DNA from: Candidatus Acetatifactor stercoripullorum
Lineage (GTDB): Bacteria; Bacillota; Clostridia; Lachnospirales; Lachnospiraceae
Assembly: GCA_019114005.1 (NCBI GenBank)
Contig: DXGH01000006.1
Coordinates: 1 to 57,793 of the forward strand
Reading direction: 5' to 3'
DNA: 57,793 nucleotides
The notes beneath the pieces were generated by a model. That model saw only the letters and a program-made list of their open reading frames with translations, did no database searches and was not told the origin of the DNA. Position numbers and translations under genes: made by a program. This document shows, piece after piece, positions 8,404 through 16,921 of the stretch. Every line of letters starts with the position of its first letter. The stretch's first letter is position 1.

Positions 8404-8462
8404 CTCTTACAAAAGGAGTTTGTAATCTCTAAGAGCTTATGCAGGTGATCGGAAAAGAAAAG

Positions 8463-8481
8463 CGCGCCCTCTCAGGGCGCG
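8463..8481 (+). promoter_or_regulatory. GC-rich hairpin in uxaB leader
   Basis: CGCGCCCT pairs with AGGGCGCG across a CTC loop, 25 bases before the uxaB start codon and just ahead of its GGGAGAG ribosome-binding site. There is no T-run. It may protect the 5' end of the mRNA or modulate initiation. Confidence 0.45.
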
Positions 8482-8506
8482 GATTTAAACTGCGGGAGAG
8501 CGCGGA

Positions 8507-9985
8507 ATGGAGGACAAAACAGAAATGGAAATCTTAAACAAGGCAATGACCGGCAAAAAGGAAAGGCCTGTCAAAGTAGTACAGTTTGGAGAGGGGAATT
8601 TCCTCCGCGGATTTGTGGATTACATGATTGATATTGCAAATGAGAAGGGCATGTTTGACGGGGATATTGTGCTGATCAAGCCCATTGAGTTTGGCAATCT
8701 GGAAATGTTCCACAGACAGGACTGCCAGTACACGGTTTCCTTGAGAGGAATCGTTGACGGCGAGGCGAAGGTTTTGAATAGAAAGATCACCAGTGTTGCA
8801 GACGCGGTGGACACCAGCACGGAATACGAAAAATACATGAGCCTGGCAGAGCTGGATACCCTGAGATTTGTAGTGTCCAATACCACTGAGGCGGGAATCG
8901 TATACGATGAGACGGATCGGTTTGATGCAAAGCCTCCCAAGAGCTTCCCCGGCAAGCTGACGAAGTTTTTGTACCGCCGGTTTGAAACCTTTAAGGGAGA
9001 TAAGGAAAAGGGTCTGGTAATGCTTCCCGTAGAGCTGATTGATGACAACGGCATCATGCTGAAAAAGTGCGTGATGCAGCTGATCGATCTCTGGAAGCTG
9101 GGCGACGACTTTAAGACCTGGGTGGACGAGGCCTGCATTTTCACCTCTACCCTGGTAGACCGCATTATCACCGGCTATCCTCGTGACAACGAGAAAGAAG
9201 AATGGGAAAAGCTGGGCTATGAGGATCATCTTCTGGTGACGGGAGAGCCCTTTGCCCTCTGGGTCATTGAGAGCGAGAAGGACATCAGTAAGGAGCTTCC
9301 CCTTCCCGATGCGGGACTGCCTGTAATCTTTACGGACAATCAAAAGCCTTATAAGCAGAGAAAGGTGCGCATTTTAAACGGCGCCCACACCTCCTTTGTG
9401 CTGGCCTCCTATCTGGCAGGCAATGATTATGTGAAGGAATCCATGGATGACGATGACATCAGAAACTTCATGATGAAGACCATTTTCGACGAGGTGATTC
9501 CTACGCTGACCCTTCCTGAGGCAGAGCTTAAGGAGTTTGCAGAGGCAGTGATCACTCGTTTTAACAATCCCTATGTGAAGCATGCGCTGCTTTCCATCTC
9601 CTTAAATTCTGTTTCCAAGTGGAGAGCAAGGTGTATGCCCAGCCTTTTGGGATACGTGGAGAAAACAGGAAAGCTTCCTGTGCACCTTGCCTTCTCTCTG
9701 GCTGCGCTGATGGCCTTCTACACGGGAACAGAGATTCGCGACAAGGCGCTGATCGGACACAGAAACGGTCAGGAATATAATATTATGGATGACAGGAAGG
9801 TGCTGGAATTCTTCCGGGATAACTGCGAGAAGGATACGCGCACATTTGTAACCGCATTTCTGGGAGAAGAAGATTTCTTCGGCCAGGATCTGAATCAGGT
9901 GGCGGGACTTACCGACGCGGTGACCGCTTATCTGGATGATATCAAGAAAAATGGTATGAGGGCGGCATTATGCAGAATTTCTTAA
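8507..9985 (+). CDS. uxaB: Tagaturonate reductase (altronate oxidoreductase)
   Basis: A 492-residue NADH-dependent polyol dehydrogenase of the mannitol dehydrogenase family, reducing D-tagaturonate to D-altronate. The N-terminal dinucleotide-binding region reads VVQFGEGNFLRGFVDYMID. The family catalytic-domain block KVRILNGAHTSFV is present near residues 285-300. ATG 8507 follows GGGAGAG at 8494-8500. It is transcribed from the regulated divergent promoter and overlaps uxaA by 16 bases, which implies translational coupling. UxaB and the related UxuB are similar, but the pairing with uxaA favours UxaB. Confidence 0.94.
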   Translation: MEDKTEMEILNKAMTGKKERPVKVVQFGEGNFLRGFVDYMIDIANEKGMFDGDIVLIKPIEFGNLEMFHRQDCQYTVSLRGIVDGEAKVLNRKITSVADAVDTSTEYEKYMSLAELDTLRFVVSNTTEAGIVYDETDRFDAKPPKSFPGKLTKFLYRRFETFKGDKEKGLVMLPVELIDDNGIMLKKCVMQLIDLWKLGDDFKTWVDEACIFTSTLVDRIITGYPRDNEKEEWEKLGYEDHLLVTGEPFALWVIESEKDISKELPLPDAGLPVIFTDNQKPYKQRKVRILNGAHTSFVLASYLAGNDYVKESMDDDDIRNFMMKTIFDEVIPTLTLPEAELKEFAEAVITRFNNPYVKHALLSISLNSVSKWRARCMPSLLGYVEKTGKLPVHLAFSLAALMAFYTGTEIRDKALIGHRNGQEYNIMDDRKVLEFFRDNCEKDTRTFVTAFLGEEDFFGQDLNQVAGLTDAVTAYLDDIKKNGMRAALCRIS

Positions 9986-11463
9986 AAATCAACGATAAAG
10001 ACAATGTGGTGGTGGCGCTTGTGCCCATTTCCCAGGGAGAGGAGATTTTGGTAGAGTGGGACGGGAGAAAAAAAACCGTCACCGCAGGCCAGGATATTCC
10101 TGCAGGCCATAAAATGGCTATCTGCGATATCAAGAAGGGCGGCGAGGTGATCAAGTACGGCTACCGCATCGGCAACGCCACAGAGGATATCAAGGAGGGT
10201 GAGTGGATACACACTCACAATATCAAGACGGCCCTGGGTGAGCTCCTTGACTACACCTATGAGCCTGTGCCCGTGGAGGAAAAAAGAACGGAGGATGTTA
10301 CCTTCCAGGGCTTTCAAAGGCCTGACGGCAAGGTGGGCGTGCGCAACGAAATCTGGATCATTCCCACCGTGGGCTGCGTGAATAACGTGGCCACCGCCAT
10401 CGCCAGAGAGGCAAACGCTTTCGTAAAGGGCAGTGTGGAAGAGGTAATTGCATTCCCTCACCCTTACGGCTGCTCCCAGATGGGCGACGATCAGGAGCAC
10501 ACCAGAACCATTCTGGCAGATCTGATTAACCACCCCAATGCCGGGGGTGTCCTGGTGCTGGGGCTGGGCTGTGAAAACAGCAATATTGACGTACTGAAGT
10601 CTTATATTGGCGAGTACGATGAGAACAGAGTGAAATTCCTGGTGGCCCAGGAATGTGAGGATGAGATCGTCCAGGCAGTGGAGATTATCAAGGGGCTCAT
10701 CGACTATGCGGCAGGCTTTGAGAGAGAGCCTATCAGCGTAAGCCGCCTGGTGGTGGGCATGAAATGCGGAGGAAGCGACGGCCTCTCCGGCATTACGGCC
10801 AATCCCCTGGTGGGCCAATTTTCAGACCTTCTGATCTCCAAGGGAGGCACCACTATTCTTACAGAGGTGCCGGAAATGTTTGGAGCGGAGACTATTTTGA
10901 TGAACCGCTGCGCAGACGAAGCGCTGTTTGAAAAGACGGTGGCTCTCATCAATGACTTTAAAAATTATTTCAAGAGCCACAACCAGACCATCTATGAGAA
11001 TCCCTCTCCCGGAAACAAAAAGGGCGGCATCTCCACGCTGGAGGATAAGTCCCTGGGCTGCACCCAGAAATCAGGAAGCGCTCAGGTGAAGGGTGTGCTG
11101 GCCTACGGGGAGACGGTAAAGACGCCGGGCTTAAATCTGCTCAGCGCTCCGGGCAACGATCTGGTGGCTGCAACCGCCCTGGCTGCAGCAGGCGCGCATA
11201 TCGTGCTGTTTACCACCGGAAGAGGAACCCCTTTTGCATCCCCGGTTCCTACCATGAAAATTTCCACCAATTCCGGGCTGGCTGGCAGAAAGTCCAACTG
11301 GATTGACTTTAACGCCGGCGTTCTGGTGGAGGGAAGCACCATGGCTGAGGAAACGAAGAAGCTGTTTGATTACGTGGTGGAGGTAGCCTCCGGAAAGCAG
11401 GTATGCTCTGAGGCGGCGGGCTTCCACGACATGGCGATTTTCAAACAGGGCGTGACGCTCTAA
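9970..11463 (+). CDS. uxaA: Altronate dehydratase
   Basis: A 497-residue enzyme that dehydrates D-altronate to 2-keto-3-deoxy-D-gluconate. Residues 1 to about 90 form the SAF domain (SQGEEILV, DIPAGHKMA, YGYRIGNATEDIKEGEWIHTHN). The remainder is the UxaA catalytic part with cysteine-containing blocks NEIWIIPTVGCVNNVA, PHPYGCSQMGDDQEH, LGLGCEN and MKCGGSDGLSG, consistent with an iron-dependent dehydratase. The full-length two-domain form is kept. The start lies inside the end of uxaB, and a long terminator follows. Its product enters the KDG kinase and KDPG aldolase steps, whose genes are not in this window. Confidence 0.95.
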   Translation: MQNFLKINDKDNVVVALVPISQGEEILVEWDGRKKTVTAGQDIPAGHKMAICDIKKGGEVIKYGYRIGNATEDIKEGEWIHTHNIKTALGELLDYTYEPVPVEEKRTEDVTFQGFQRPDGKVGVRNEIWIIPTVGCVNNVATAIAREANAFVKGSVEEVIAFPHPYGCSQMGDDQEHTRTILADLINHPNAGGVLVLGLGCENSNIDVLKSYIGEYDENRVKFLVAQECEDEIVQAVEIIKGLIDYAAGFEREPISVSRLVVGMKCGGSDGLSGITANPLVGQFSDLLISKGGTTILTEVPEMFGAETILMNRCADEALFEKTVALINDFKNYFKSHNQTIYENPSPGNKKGGISTLEDKSLGCTQKSGSAQVKGVLAYGETVKTPGLNLLSAPGNDLVAATALAAAGAHIVLFTTGRGTPFASPVPTMKISTNSGLAGRKSNWIDFNAGVLVEGSTMAEETKKLFDYVVEVASGKQVCSEAAGFHDMAIFKQGVTL

Positions 11464-11521
11464 CCGCCGGCGGTTCCCAAAGGACGTTTCAAAAGTCGGC
11501 GACGATTCAATGATATATGAG

Positions 11522-11587
11522 AAATACCTGCGGTTTTGGCGCTCTGTGAGTAAGCTCACACCGGCTCAGGGCGTGCAGGTATTTTTT
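11522..11587 (+). terminator. Long-stem terminator after uxaA
   Basis: AAATACCTGC (11522-11531) pairs with GCAGGTATTT (11575-11584), with further Ts to 11587. The 43-base apical part has its own GTGAG/CTCAC hairpin. A loopless 14-bp palindrome, AACCGCC/GGCGGTT, stands at 11462-11475 on the uxaA stop codon. This region separates the uxa unit from the GH28 genes. Confidence 0.75.
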
Positions 11588-11645
11588 ATAGGGTTTCAGC
11601 CCACAGGGCTAGAAGCCCTGGAGAAAAAGGAGAGAGGAAAAGGAT

Positions 11646-12182
11646 ATGAGCATGAAAGAACGGCTGAAGGAGGCTTATGAAAGCATCCGAAAGAAAGACC
11701 CCCAGGCGGCGGCCGGTGTTGTAGAGGAGCTGAAAAAGCTGCCCAGAACGCAGGAGGGGATTTTTGACATGAAATCCATCGATCCTGACCGGTATGAGGC
11801 TGCCAGGTGGGTCTATCCTGTTTATGCGGCATACGAGACGGCCTGCAACAAAAAGGAGGGCTATCCTGATATTATGACTCAGATGCGGACGATAAACAAG
11901 CTGCTGAAGCAGGATTACACATTTGAAAACGCAGCTGCTGCAGCGGATATGCTGATTCGCACCATCGACTGTATGAGCCCTGAGATTTATGAATATTACA
12001 GGGAGCTTGTTGATATCTTTAAAGAAAATGTAAAAGAAATCATAAGCCGTTATCTTAAGGAGGATGGAGACAGCGTATGGGCTGGGAAGGATTCCCGGGC
12101 CTGCGAGCTGTTTCGCGGCGCTGTGAGACAGGCCTGCCAGGATTATGTGCTTTTGACAGAAAAATATCAGGTGTTTTGTTAA
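11646..12182 (+). CDS. Unknown 178-residue protein of the pectin cluster
   Basis: A soluble, largely helical 178-residue protein without signal peptide or membrane segment. It lies between uxaA and the polygalacturonase gene and ends 12 bases before the latter, so it is probably co-transcribed. The central stretch (WVYPVYAAYETACNKKEGYPDI) loosely recalls the first hairpins of GH88/GH105 unsaturated-uronyl hydrolases. It is about half their length, so it would be a degenerate or single-module relative at best. The start ATG has GAGAGGAAAAGGAT upstream. It is a real gene by codon use and spacing, with unassigned function. Confidence 0.7.
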   Translation: MSMKERLKEAYESIRKKDPQAAAGVVEELKKLPRTQEGIFDMKSIDPDRYEAARWVYPVYAAYETACNKKEGYPDIMTQMRTINKLLKQDYTFENAAAAADMLIRTIDCMSPEIYEYYRELVDIFKENVKEIISRYLKEDGDSVWAGKDSRACELFRGAVRQACQDYVLLTEKYQVFC

Positions 12183-12194
12183 AGGAGGGGCAAA

Positions 12195-13760
12195 ATGGAA
12201 ATTATTCATGTGATGCACACGGCCAGAAGCGCCGTGATTGAAATGAAAGATGGCGGGCGTTATTTTACGCTGCGTCCCTATCGGATCTTTGTAAACGGCG
12301 CAGAAAAGACGACCTCTGACCGCACCATTACCTCCCTGTACGGTCTTAAACCCGATTCCAGGCAGCTGATAGAGGTGTATGACGGGCAGGAGAAGGTGGG
12401 GGAGGTGTCCTTTAAAACCGATTATGAGTTTGTGACGCTGGATGTGACCCGCTTCGGAGCCAAGGGAGACGGCATACAGGACGATACCCATTTTATTCAG
12501 GCGGCCATTATGGCCTGTCCCAGAAACAGCCGTATTTATTTTCCCGCAGGCACCTACCGGATTACTAGTCTGTTTTTAAAGAGCCATATCCGCCTGGAGC
12601 TGGCCAGGGGAGCGGAGCTGAAAGCAGACACGGACAGAACCCGTTTTCCTGTGTTCCCGGGCATGATCGAAAGCTATGACGAGACGGACGAATATAATCT
12701 GGGAACCTGGGAGGGCAATCCACTTCCCATGTTTTCCGGCATTATCTGCGGCGTTGGCGTGGAGGATGTGGTGCTGTACGGGGAAGGCGTCATAAACGGC
12801 AACGCCTCCAAGGAAAATTGGTGGAAAGACCCCAAGGTGATGAATATTGCCTTCCGCCCCAGGCTTTTCTTTTTAAGCGGCTGTAAAAATATTACCCTCC
12901 AGGGATTGAAATTCTGCAATTCTCCCTCCTGGACCTTACATCCCTATTTCAGCAATGATCTCAGGTTTCTTGCATTGACGGTGGAAAATCCGGCGGATTC
13001 CCCCAATACGGACGGACTGGACCCGGAATCCTGCAAGAATGTGGAGATTCTGGGTGTGCGCTTTTCACTGGGAGATGACTGTATCGCAGTCAAGAGCGGC
13101 AAGATTTACATGGGAAGGAAGCATAAAACCCCTTCGGAGGATATCCATATCCGCCAATGCCTTATGGAAAACGGGCACGGGGCCGTGACCGTGGGCAGCG
13201 AAATGGCAGGAGGCGTTGTGAATCTCACTGTGGAGGACTGTATTTTCCGCCATACGGACAGGGGACTTCGGATCAAGACCAGACGGGGAAGGGGAAAGGA
13301 TGCTGTCTTAAGCAATATTGTTTTCCGGAATCTGACTCTGGATCATGTGATGACGCCTCTGGTAGTCAACGCCTTTTATTTCTGCGACCCGGATGGAAAG
13401 ACAAAATATGTGCAGTCAAGAGAGCCGTACCCGGTAGATGACAGAACGCCGTCAATTAAGAAAATGGTCTTTGAAAATATGGAGTGTACAAACTGTCATG
13501 TGGCGGCAGCGTATTTTGACGGCCTGCCCGAGCAGAAAATCGAAGAAATCATAATGAAAAACATATCTATCAGCTTTGCGGAAAATGCCAAAACGGATGT
13601 GCCCGCTATGTCGGAGGGTGTCGAAAGAAGCAGCAAAAGAGGACTTTTTGCAAGAAATGTTGCAAGACTGGTTTTGGATCAGGTGCGAATCGAAGGACAG
13701 ACTGGAGACGCATACGAACTGATCGGCGTAGATGAATTGGAGGAGGAAAGATGCAGTTAG
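12195..13760 (+). CDS. GH28 polygalacturonase, cytoplasmic type
   Basis: A 521-residue glycoside hydrolase family 28 enzyme that hydrolyses alpha-1,4-galacturonan. All family motifs are intact: N271-T272-D273, G293-D294-D295, G327-H328-G329 and R359-I360-K361. The N-terminal 85 residues form a small beta domain (fibronectin-like SLYGLKPDSRQLIEV), followed by FGAKGDGIQDDT, typical of exo-acting bacterial members. There is no signal peptide, so it should act inside the cell on imported oligogalacturonides. AAAGGAGGGGC precedes the ATG. It overlaps the next gene by 10 bases. Confidence 0.93.
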   Translation: MEIIHVMHTARSAVIEMKDGGRYFTLRPYRIFVNGAEKTTSDRTITSLYGLKPDSRQLIEVYDGQEKVGEVSFKTDYEFVTLDVTRFGAKGDGIQDDTHFIQAAIMACPRNSRIYFPAGTYRITSLFLKSHIRLELARGAELKADTDRTRFPVFPGMIESYDETDEYNLGTWEGNPLPMFSGIICGVGVEDVVLYGEGVINGNASKENWWKDPKVMNIAFRPRLFFLSGCKNITLQGLKFCNSPSWTLHPYFSNDLRFLALTVENPADSPNTDGLDPESCKNVEILGVRFSLGDDCIAVKSGKIYMGRKHKTPSEDIHIRQCLMENGHGAVTVGSEMAGGVVNLTVEDCIFRHTDRGLRIKTRRGRGKDAVLSNIVFRNLTLDHVMTPLVVNAFYFCDPDGKTKYVQSREPYPVDDRTPSIKKMVFENMECTNCHVAAAYFDGLPEQKIEEIIMKNISISFAENAKTDVPAMSEGVERSSKRGLFARNVARLVLDQVRIEGQTGDAYELIGVDELEEERCS

Positions 13761-14587
13761 GAATCAGATTACACGACACAAAAAAGCTGCCCCTGGAGGA
13801 GCGGATTGCGGATGTTCACAGACTGGGTTTTCAGTGCGGTCATCTGGCCCTTGCAAAGGTGATCGATGAGTATCCCACCACAGATGAGGCCCTGACGCCG
13901 GGCTTTGCCATGTATTTGAAAAATCTCTTTGCAAGAAATCAGGTGGATATCGCCGTGCTTGGCTGTTACCTGAATCTGGCAAATCCAAACAGGCAGCAGC
14001 TGGAAAAAACAGTGCACCGTTATATGGCCCATATCCGCTTTGCTTCCCTGCTTGGGTGCGGAGTGGTGGGCACCGAGACGGGAGCGCCCAACGAGACCTA
14101 CACCTATGTGCCGGAATGCCATGGGGAGGAGGCGCTGCAGACCTTTATTACCAACCTGCGGCCTGTGGTCAGATATGCGGAGCAGATGGGTGTGATTCTG
14201 GCCATTGAACCGGTGTGGAAGCACATTGTATGCAATCCTGCAAGAGCCAGAAGAGTGCTGGATGAAATTGCTTCCCCCAATCTTCAGATTATATTGGACC
14301 CTGTAAATCTTTTGGATATCAGCAATTACAAGGAGCAGACCGCCATTGTGGAGGAGGCCGTGGAGCTGCTTGGGCCTGATGTAGCCATGGTGCATCTGAA
14401 GGACTATGTGGTGGAGGATGGAAAACTGAAATCTGTGGGCTGCGGCTTTGGACAGATGGATTACACTGCGGTGCTGAAATTTATGAAGGAGAGAAAGCCC
14501 TTTATCCATGCCACCCTGGAGGATACGACACCGGAGAACAATCTGCAGGCAAAGGATTTTATTTTGAAGCTTTATGAACAGGCATAA
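13751..14587 (+). CDS. Sugar phosphate isomerase/epimerase-like TIM-barrel protein
   Basis: A 278-residue xylose-isomerase-like (AP endonuclease 2 superfamily) barrel. Recognisable strands include FQCGHLALAKV, ILAIEPVWKHI, LQIILDPVNLLDI and VAMVHLKDYVV. Glu, Asp and His in these segments would bind the metal. Members isomerise or epimerise keto-sugars and inositol derivatives. The start lies inside the end of the GH28 gene, so it is translationally coupled and likely handles a pectin-derived sugar, but the substrate is not identifiable. A strong terminator follows. Confidence 0.85.
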   Translation: MQLGIRLHDTKKLPLEERIADVHRLGFQCGHLALAKVIDEYPTTDEALTPGFAMYLKNLFARNQVDIAVLGCYLNLANPNRQQLEKTVHRYMAHIRFASLLGCGVVGTETGAPNETYTYVPECHGEEALQTFITNLRPVVRYAEQMGVILAIEPVWKHIVCNPARARRVLDEIASPNLQIILDPVNLLDISNYKEQTAIVEEAVELLGPDVAMVHLKDYVVEDGKLKSVGCGFGQMDYTAVLKFMKERKPFIHATLEDTTPENNLQAKDFILKLYEQA

Positions 14588-14616
14588 AAAACGCATAAGC
14601 AGTGTGGATAAAAAAT

Positions 14617-14655
14617 ACGCTCTGAGAGGGAGAAAATCCCTTCAGAGCGTTTTTT
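14617..14655. terminator. Bidirectional terminator between isomerase and YhcH genes
   Basis: ACGCTCTGA with GAGGGA pairs with TCCCTTC and AGAGCGT, followed by six Ts and preceded by an A-run. It serves the rightward pectin unit and the leftward yhcH-type gene. Confidence 0.88.
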
Positions 14656-14689
14656 GATGAAACAGGAAGCCTGTGGCAAAGGGTGGTTC

Positions 14690-15145
14690 CTACTGCCTGC
14701 GTACCTTCACCACACATTTTTTCAGATGGGCCTGCTCTCTTGTATGGAGAATGCCGGGTTTATGGGGTTCCGATATCATACAGAGGATAAAGTTTCCCGG
14801 CCCCAGCACACAGGAGGCTGCTGCAGGGCATTTTACAGTGCCAAAATCCGTTTCGGGGTGATAGGCTGTAAGCTCCATGGAAGCGGAATCGCCGATTTCG
14901 ATGCGCTCAACTCCCGTAAGATCAATTTGAATATCCATATACTCTCTGTGCAGTTCAAATTCCTTTTCCTCTGCAGGCACCGCATCTGCCTCCATCACAT
15001 TTGCAAAAACCAGGTCGCCGTCTATGACAGTTCTTCCCAGCGGCAGCGCGTTCAGATCCTGAGACGCCAGAAAACGGATAGCCGTGTCCAAGTTGGGGGT
15101 TATCCCCAGATAGTTTTCAATATTGCTTATCTTGTCATATATCAT
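14690..15145 (-). CDS. YhcH/YjgK/YiaL-family protein (sialic acid anomerase-like)
   Basis: A 151-residue cupin-like protein of the YhcH/YjgK/YiaL (DUF386) family. Family blocks are FLASQDLNALPLGRTVIDGD, FELHREYMDIQIDLTG and FILCMISEPHKPG. The conserved His and Glu residues in the HREYMDI and PHKP segments form the putative metal site. Some members (NanQ) speed anomer conversion of N-acetylneuraminate. The divergent position relative to a complete sialic acid operon strongly favours that role here. The ATG has an AAGGAGAACTGC ribosome-binding region. Confidence 0.9.
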   Translation of the reverse strand: MIYDKISNIENYLGITPNLDTAIRFLASQDLNALPLGRTVIDGDLVFANVMEADAVPAEEKEFELHREYMDIQIDLTGVERIEIGDSASMELTAYHPETDFGTVKCPAAASCVLGPGNFILCMISEPHKPGILHTREQAHLKKCVVKVRRQ

Positions 15146-15363
15146 TTGCAGTTCTCCTTAAAATTGTAATCAGATTGCCGCTCCCTTTGGGTGAGCAGGC
15201 TTCCCCGGGCTTGTTTGCACTCATTATATCATGTTTTTGCGATAAAAAGGAAGTAAAACAAATACTTTGTTAAAAATAGACATAAAAAACATAATGGTTT
15301 TGTGCAAAAAACTGAATAATGAAAATTACTTTCAAAAATGGTGAAAATTTTTTTAAAAAGTTG

Positions 15364-15392
15364 TTGACACAGAGCTGGTTCCATAGTACTGT
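15364..15392 (+). promoter_or_regulatory. Promoter of the sialic acid operon
   Basis: TTGACA (15364-15369), a 17-bp spacer, TACTGT (15387-15392). An imperfect inverted repeat TGTAAATATACA (15390-15401) covers the start site and may be the RpiR-type regulator site. The upstream 15220-15360 is very A/T-rich and could act as an UP element. Confidence 0.7.
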
Positions 15393-15436
15393 AAATATAC
15401 AAGTTGATAAATGTCTCATATTAAGGAGGACAAAGT

Positions 15437-16837
15437 ATGAAAAAGAAAAGAGCACTCGCGTTATTGTTGACAGGTGTCATGGCATTCTCCATGGCGGCCT
15501 GCGGCTCACAGCAGGAGACGTCCAATTCCGGTACCAATACACAGACGGAGACCTCTGCCCCTGCTGAGACTGCAGCGGAGACCGCTGCCGGGACGGAAGC
15601 AGCAGCCGGTACAGACCTCAGCGCAGATATTACGATGTGGACATACCCCATTGGAAGCTTTGGCGACGAGGAAACGGTGAATGGATTTATTGCTTCTTTT
15701 AACGAGGTGTATCCTAACATAAGTGTATCGGTGGAATATCTTGATTACACTTCCGGAGATGATCAGGTGACAGCTGCCATTGAGGCTGGAACAACACCGG
15801 ATATTATCATGGAGGGACCCGAGAGACTGGTAAGCAACTGGGGAGCGAAGGGAAAGATGCTGGATCTGTCTGATCTTTGGGACGATGAGGCTCTTGCAGA
15901 TATTTCTGCCACCAGCGAGGCAGTGGTAAGCGCATGTCAGTCTACAGAAGGTGTCTTTTATGAATATCCTCTCTGTATGACCACTCATTGCATGGCTATC
16001 AACTATGAAATGTTTGAGGCCGCAGATGCACTTCAGTACATAAATGAGGATCGCACCTGGACTACCGAGAATTTTGAGAAAGCGCTTCAGGCGCTTAAGG
16101 ATGCAGGCGTTGCACAGGAGAACGGTATCGTTTACTGCGGCGGTCAGGGCGGGGACCAGGGAACACGCGCCCTTGCCATGAATCTTTACAATGCAGAATT
16201 TACCAATGCAGATCACACACAGTGGACCATGAACTCCGAAGCGGGCGTAAAGGGCCTGCAGCAGCTTGTAGACTGGACCCAGGAGGGACTTTTAAGCTAC
16301 GATGCAGGAGCGCAGGCAAGTGATGAGCTTCAGCTGTTTTCCAATGGAACCGTGGCAATGACCTTCTGCTGGAATGCTTCCAATGAGGCACAGTATGCTT
16401 CGGTGGTAGGCTTTACACCTTATCCGGTTGCCTTCCCTTCTGAGAGCGGCACACCTGAGCTTTGCGGTGGAATCTACGGCTTTGGTATCTTTGACAACGG
16501 CGATGAGGCAAAGGCGGAAGCTGCAAAGGCGTTTATTGAGTTTATCTGCGACGATGCGGTTCAGGGACCTTTGAGCGTTTCCAGCACAGGCTTCTTCCCG
16601 GTAAGAGCTTCCTTCGGAAATGTATACGCAGGCACAGAGGATGAGGCCCGCATGGAAGTATTCGCAAGTTTCGGACCTTACCTGGGAGATTACTACAATG
16701 TAACAGGCGGCTGGGCAGAGCAGCGTACTGCATGGTGGAACATGCTTCAGCAGATTTTTGGCGGCGAAGATGTTCAGACGGCAGCAGACGCTTATGTGGA
16801 AACCTGTAACGCAGCTACGGCGGCAGCAGCAAATTAA
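15437..16837 (+). CDS. Sugar ABC transporter substrate-binding lipoprotein
   Basis: A 466-residue extracellular binding protein of family 1 (MalE-like). The signal peptide ends in SMAAC with lipidated Cys22, followed by a Thr/Ala/Glu-rich linker. The mature fold is seen from ITMWTYPIGSFGDEETVNGF onward, with DIIMEGPERLV and a typical C-terminal ACNAATAAAA helix. It is the first gene of the nan operon, so the ligand is probably N-acetylneuraminate or a related sialoside; this is inferred from context. A hairpin after the gene would make its mRNA more abundant than that of the permeases. Confidence 0.92.
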   Translation: MKKKRALALLLTGVMAFSMAACGSQQETSNSGTNTQTETSAPAETAAETAAGTEAAAGTDLSADITMWTYPIGSFGDEETVNGFIASFNEVYPNISVSVEYLDYTSGDDQVTAAIEAGTTPDIIMEGPERLVSNWGAKGKMLDLSDLWDDEALADISATSEAVVSACQSTEGVFYEYPLCMTTHCMAINYEMFEAADALQYINEDRTWTTENFEKALQALKDAGVAQENGIVYCGGQGGDQGTRALAMNLYNAEFTNADHTQWTMNSEAGVKGLQQLVDWTQEGLLSYDAGAQASDELQLFSNGTVAMTFCWNASNEAQYASVVGFTPYPVAFPSESGTPELCGGIYGFGIFDNGDEAKAEAAKAFIEFICDDAVQGPLSVSSTGFFPVRASFGNVYAGTEDEARMEVFASFGPYLGDYYNVTGGWAEQRTAWWNMLQQIFGGEDVQTAADAYVETCNAATAAAAN

Positions 16838-16853
16838 TCTGATGGAAACCTTT

Positions 16854-16889
16854 GGCATCCGGCTTTTCAACAAAGGCCGGATGCCTTTT
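16854..16889 (+). terminator. Intra-operon stem-loop after binding-protein gene
   Basis: GGCATCCGGC and GCCGGATGCC form a perfect 10-bp stem followed by TTTT. It lies between the binding-protein gene and the permease genes and probably gives partial termination or mRNA stabilisation, so that binding protein is made in excess. Confidence 0.75.
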
Positions 16890-16921
16890 CAAAAAGCAGA
16901 AAACAAACGGGGGTAATACTC

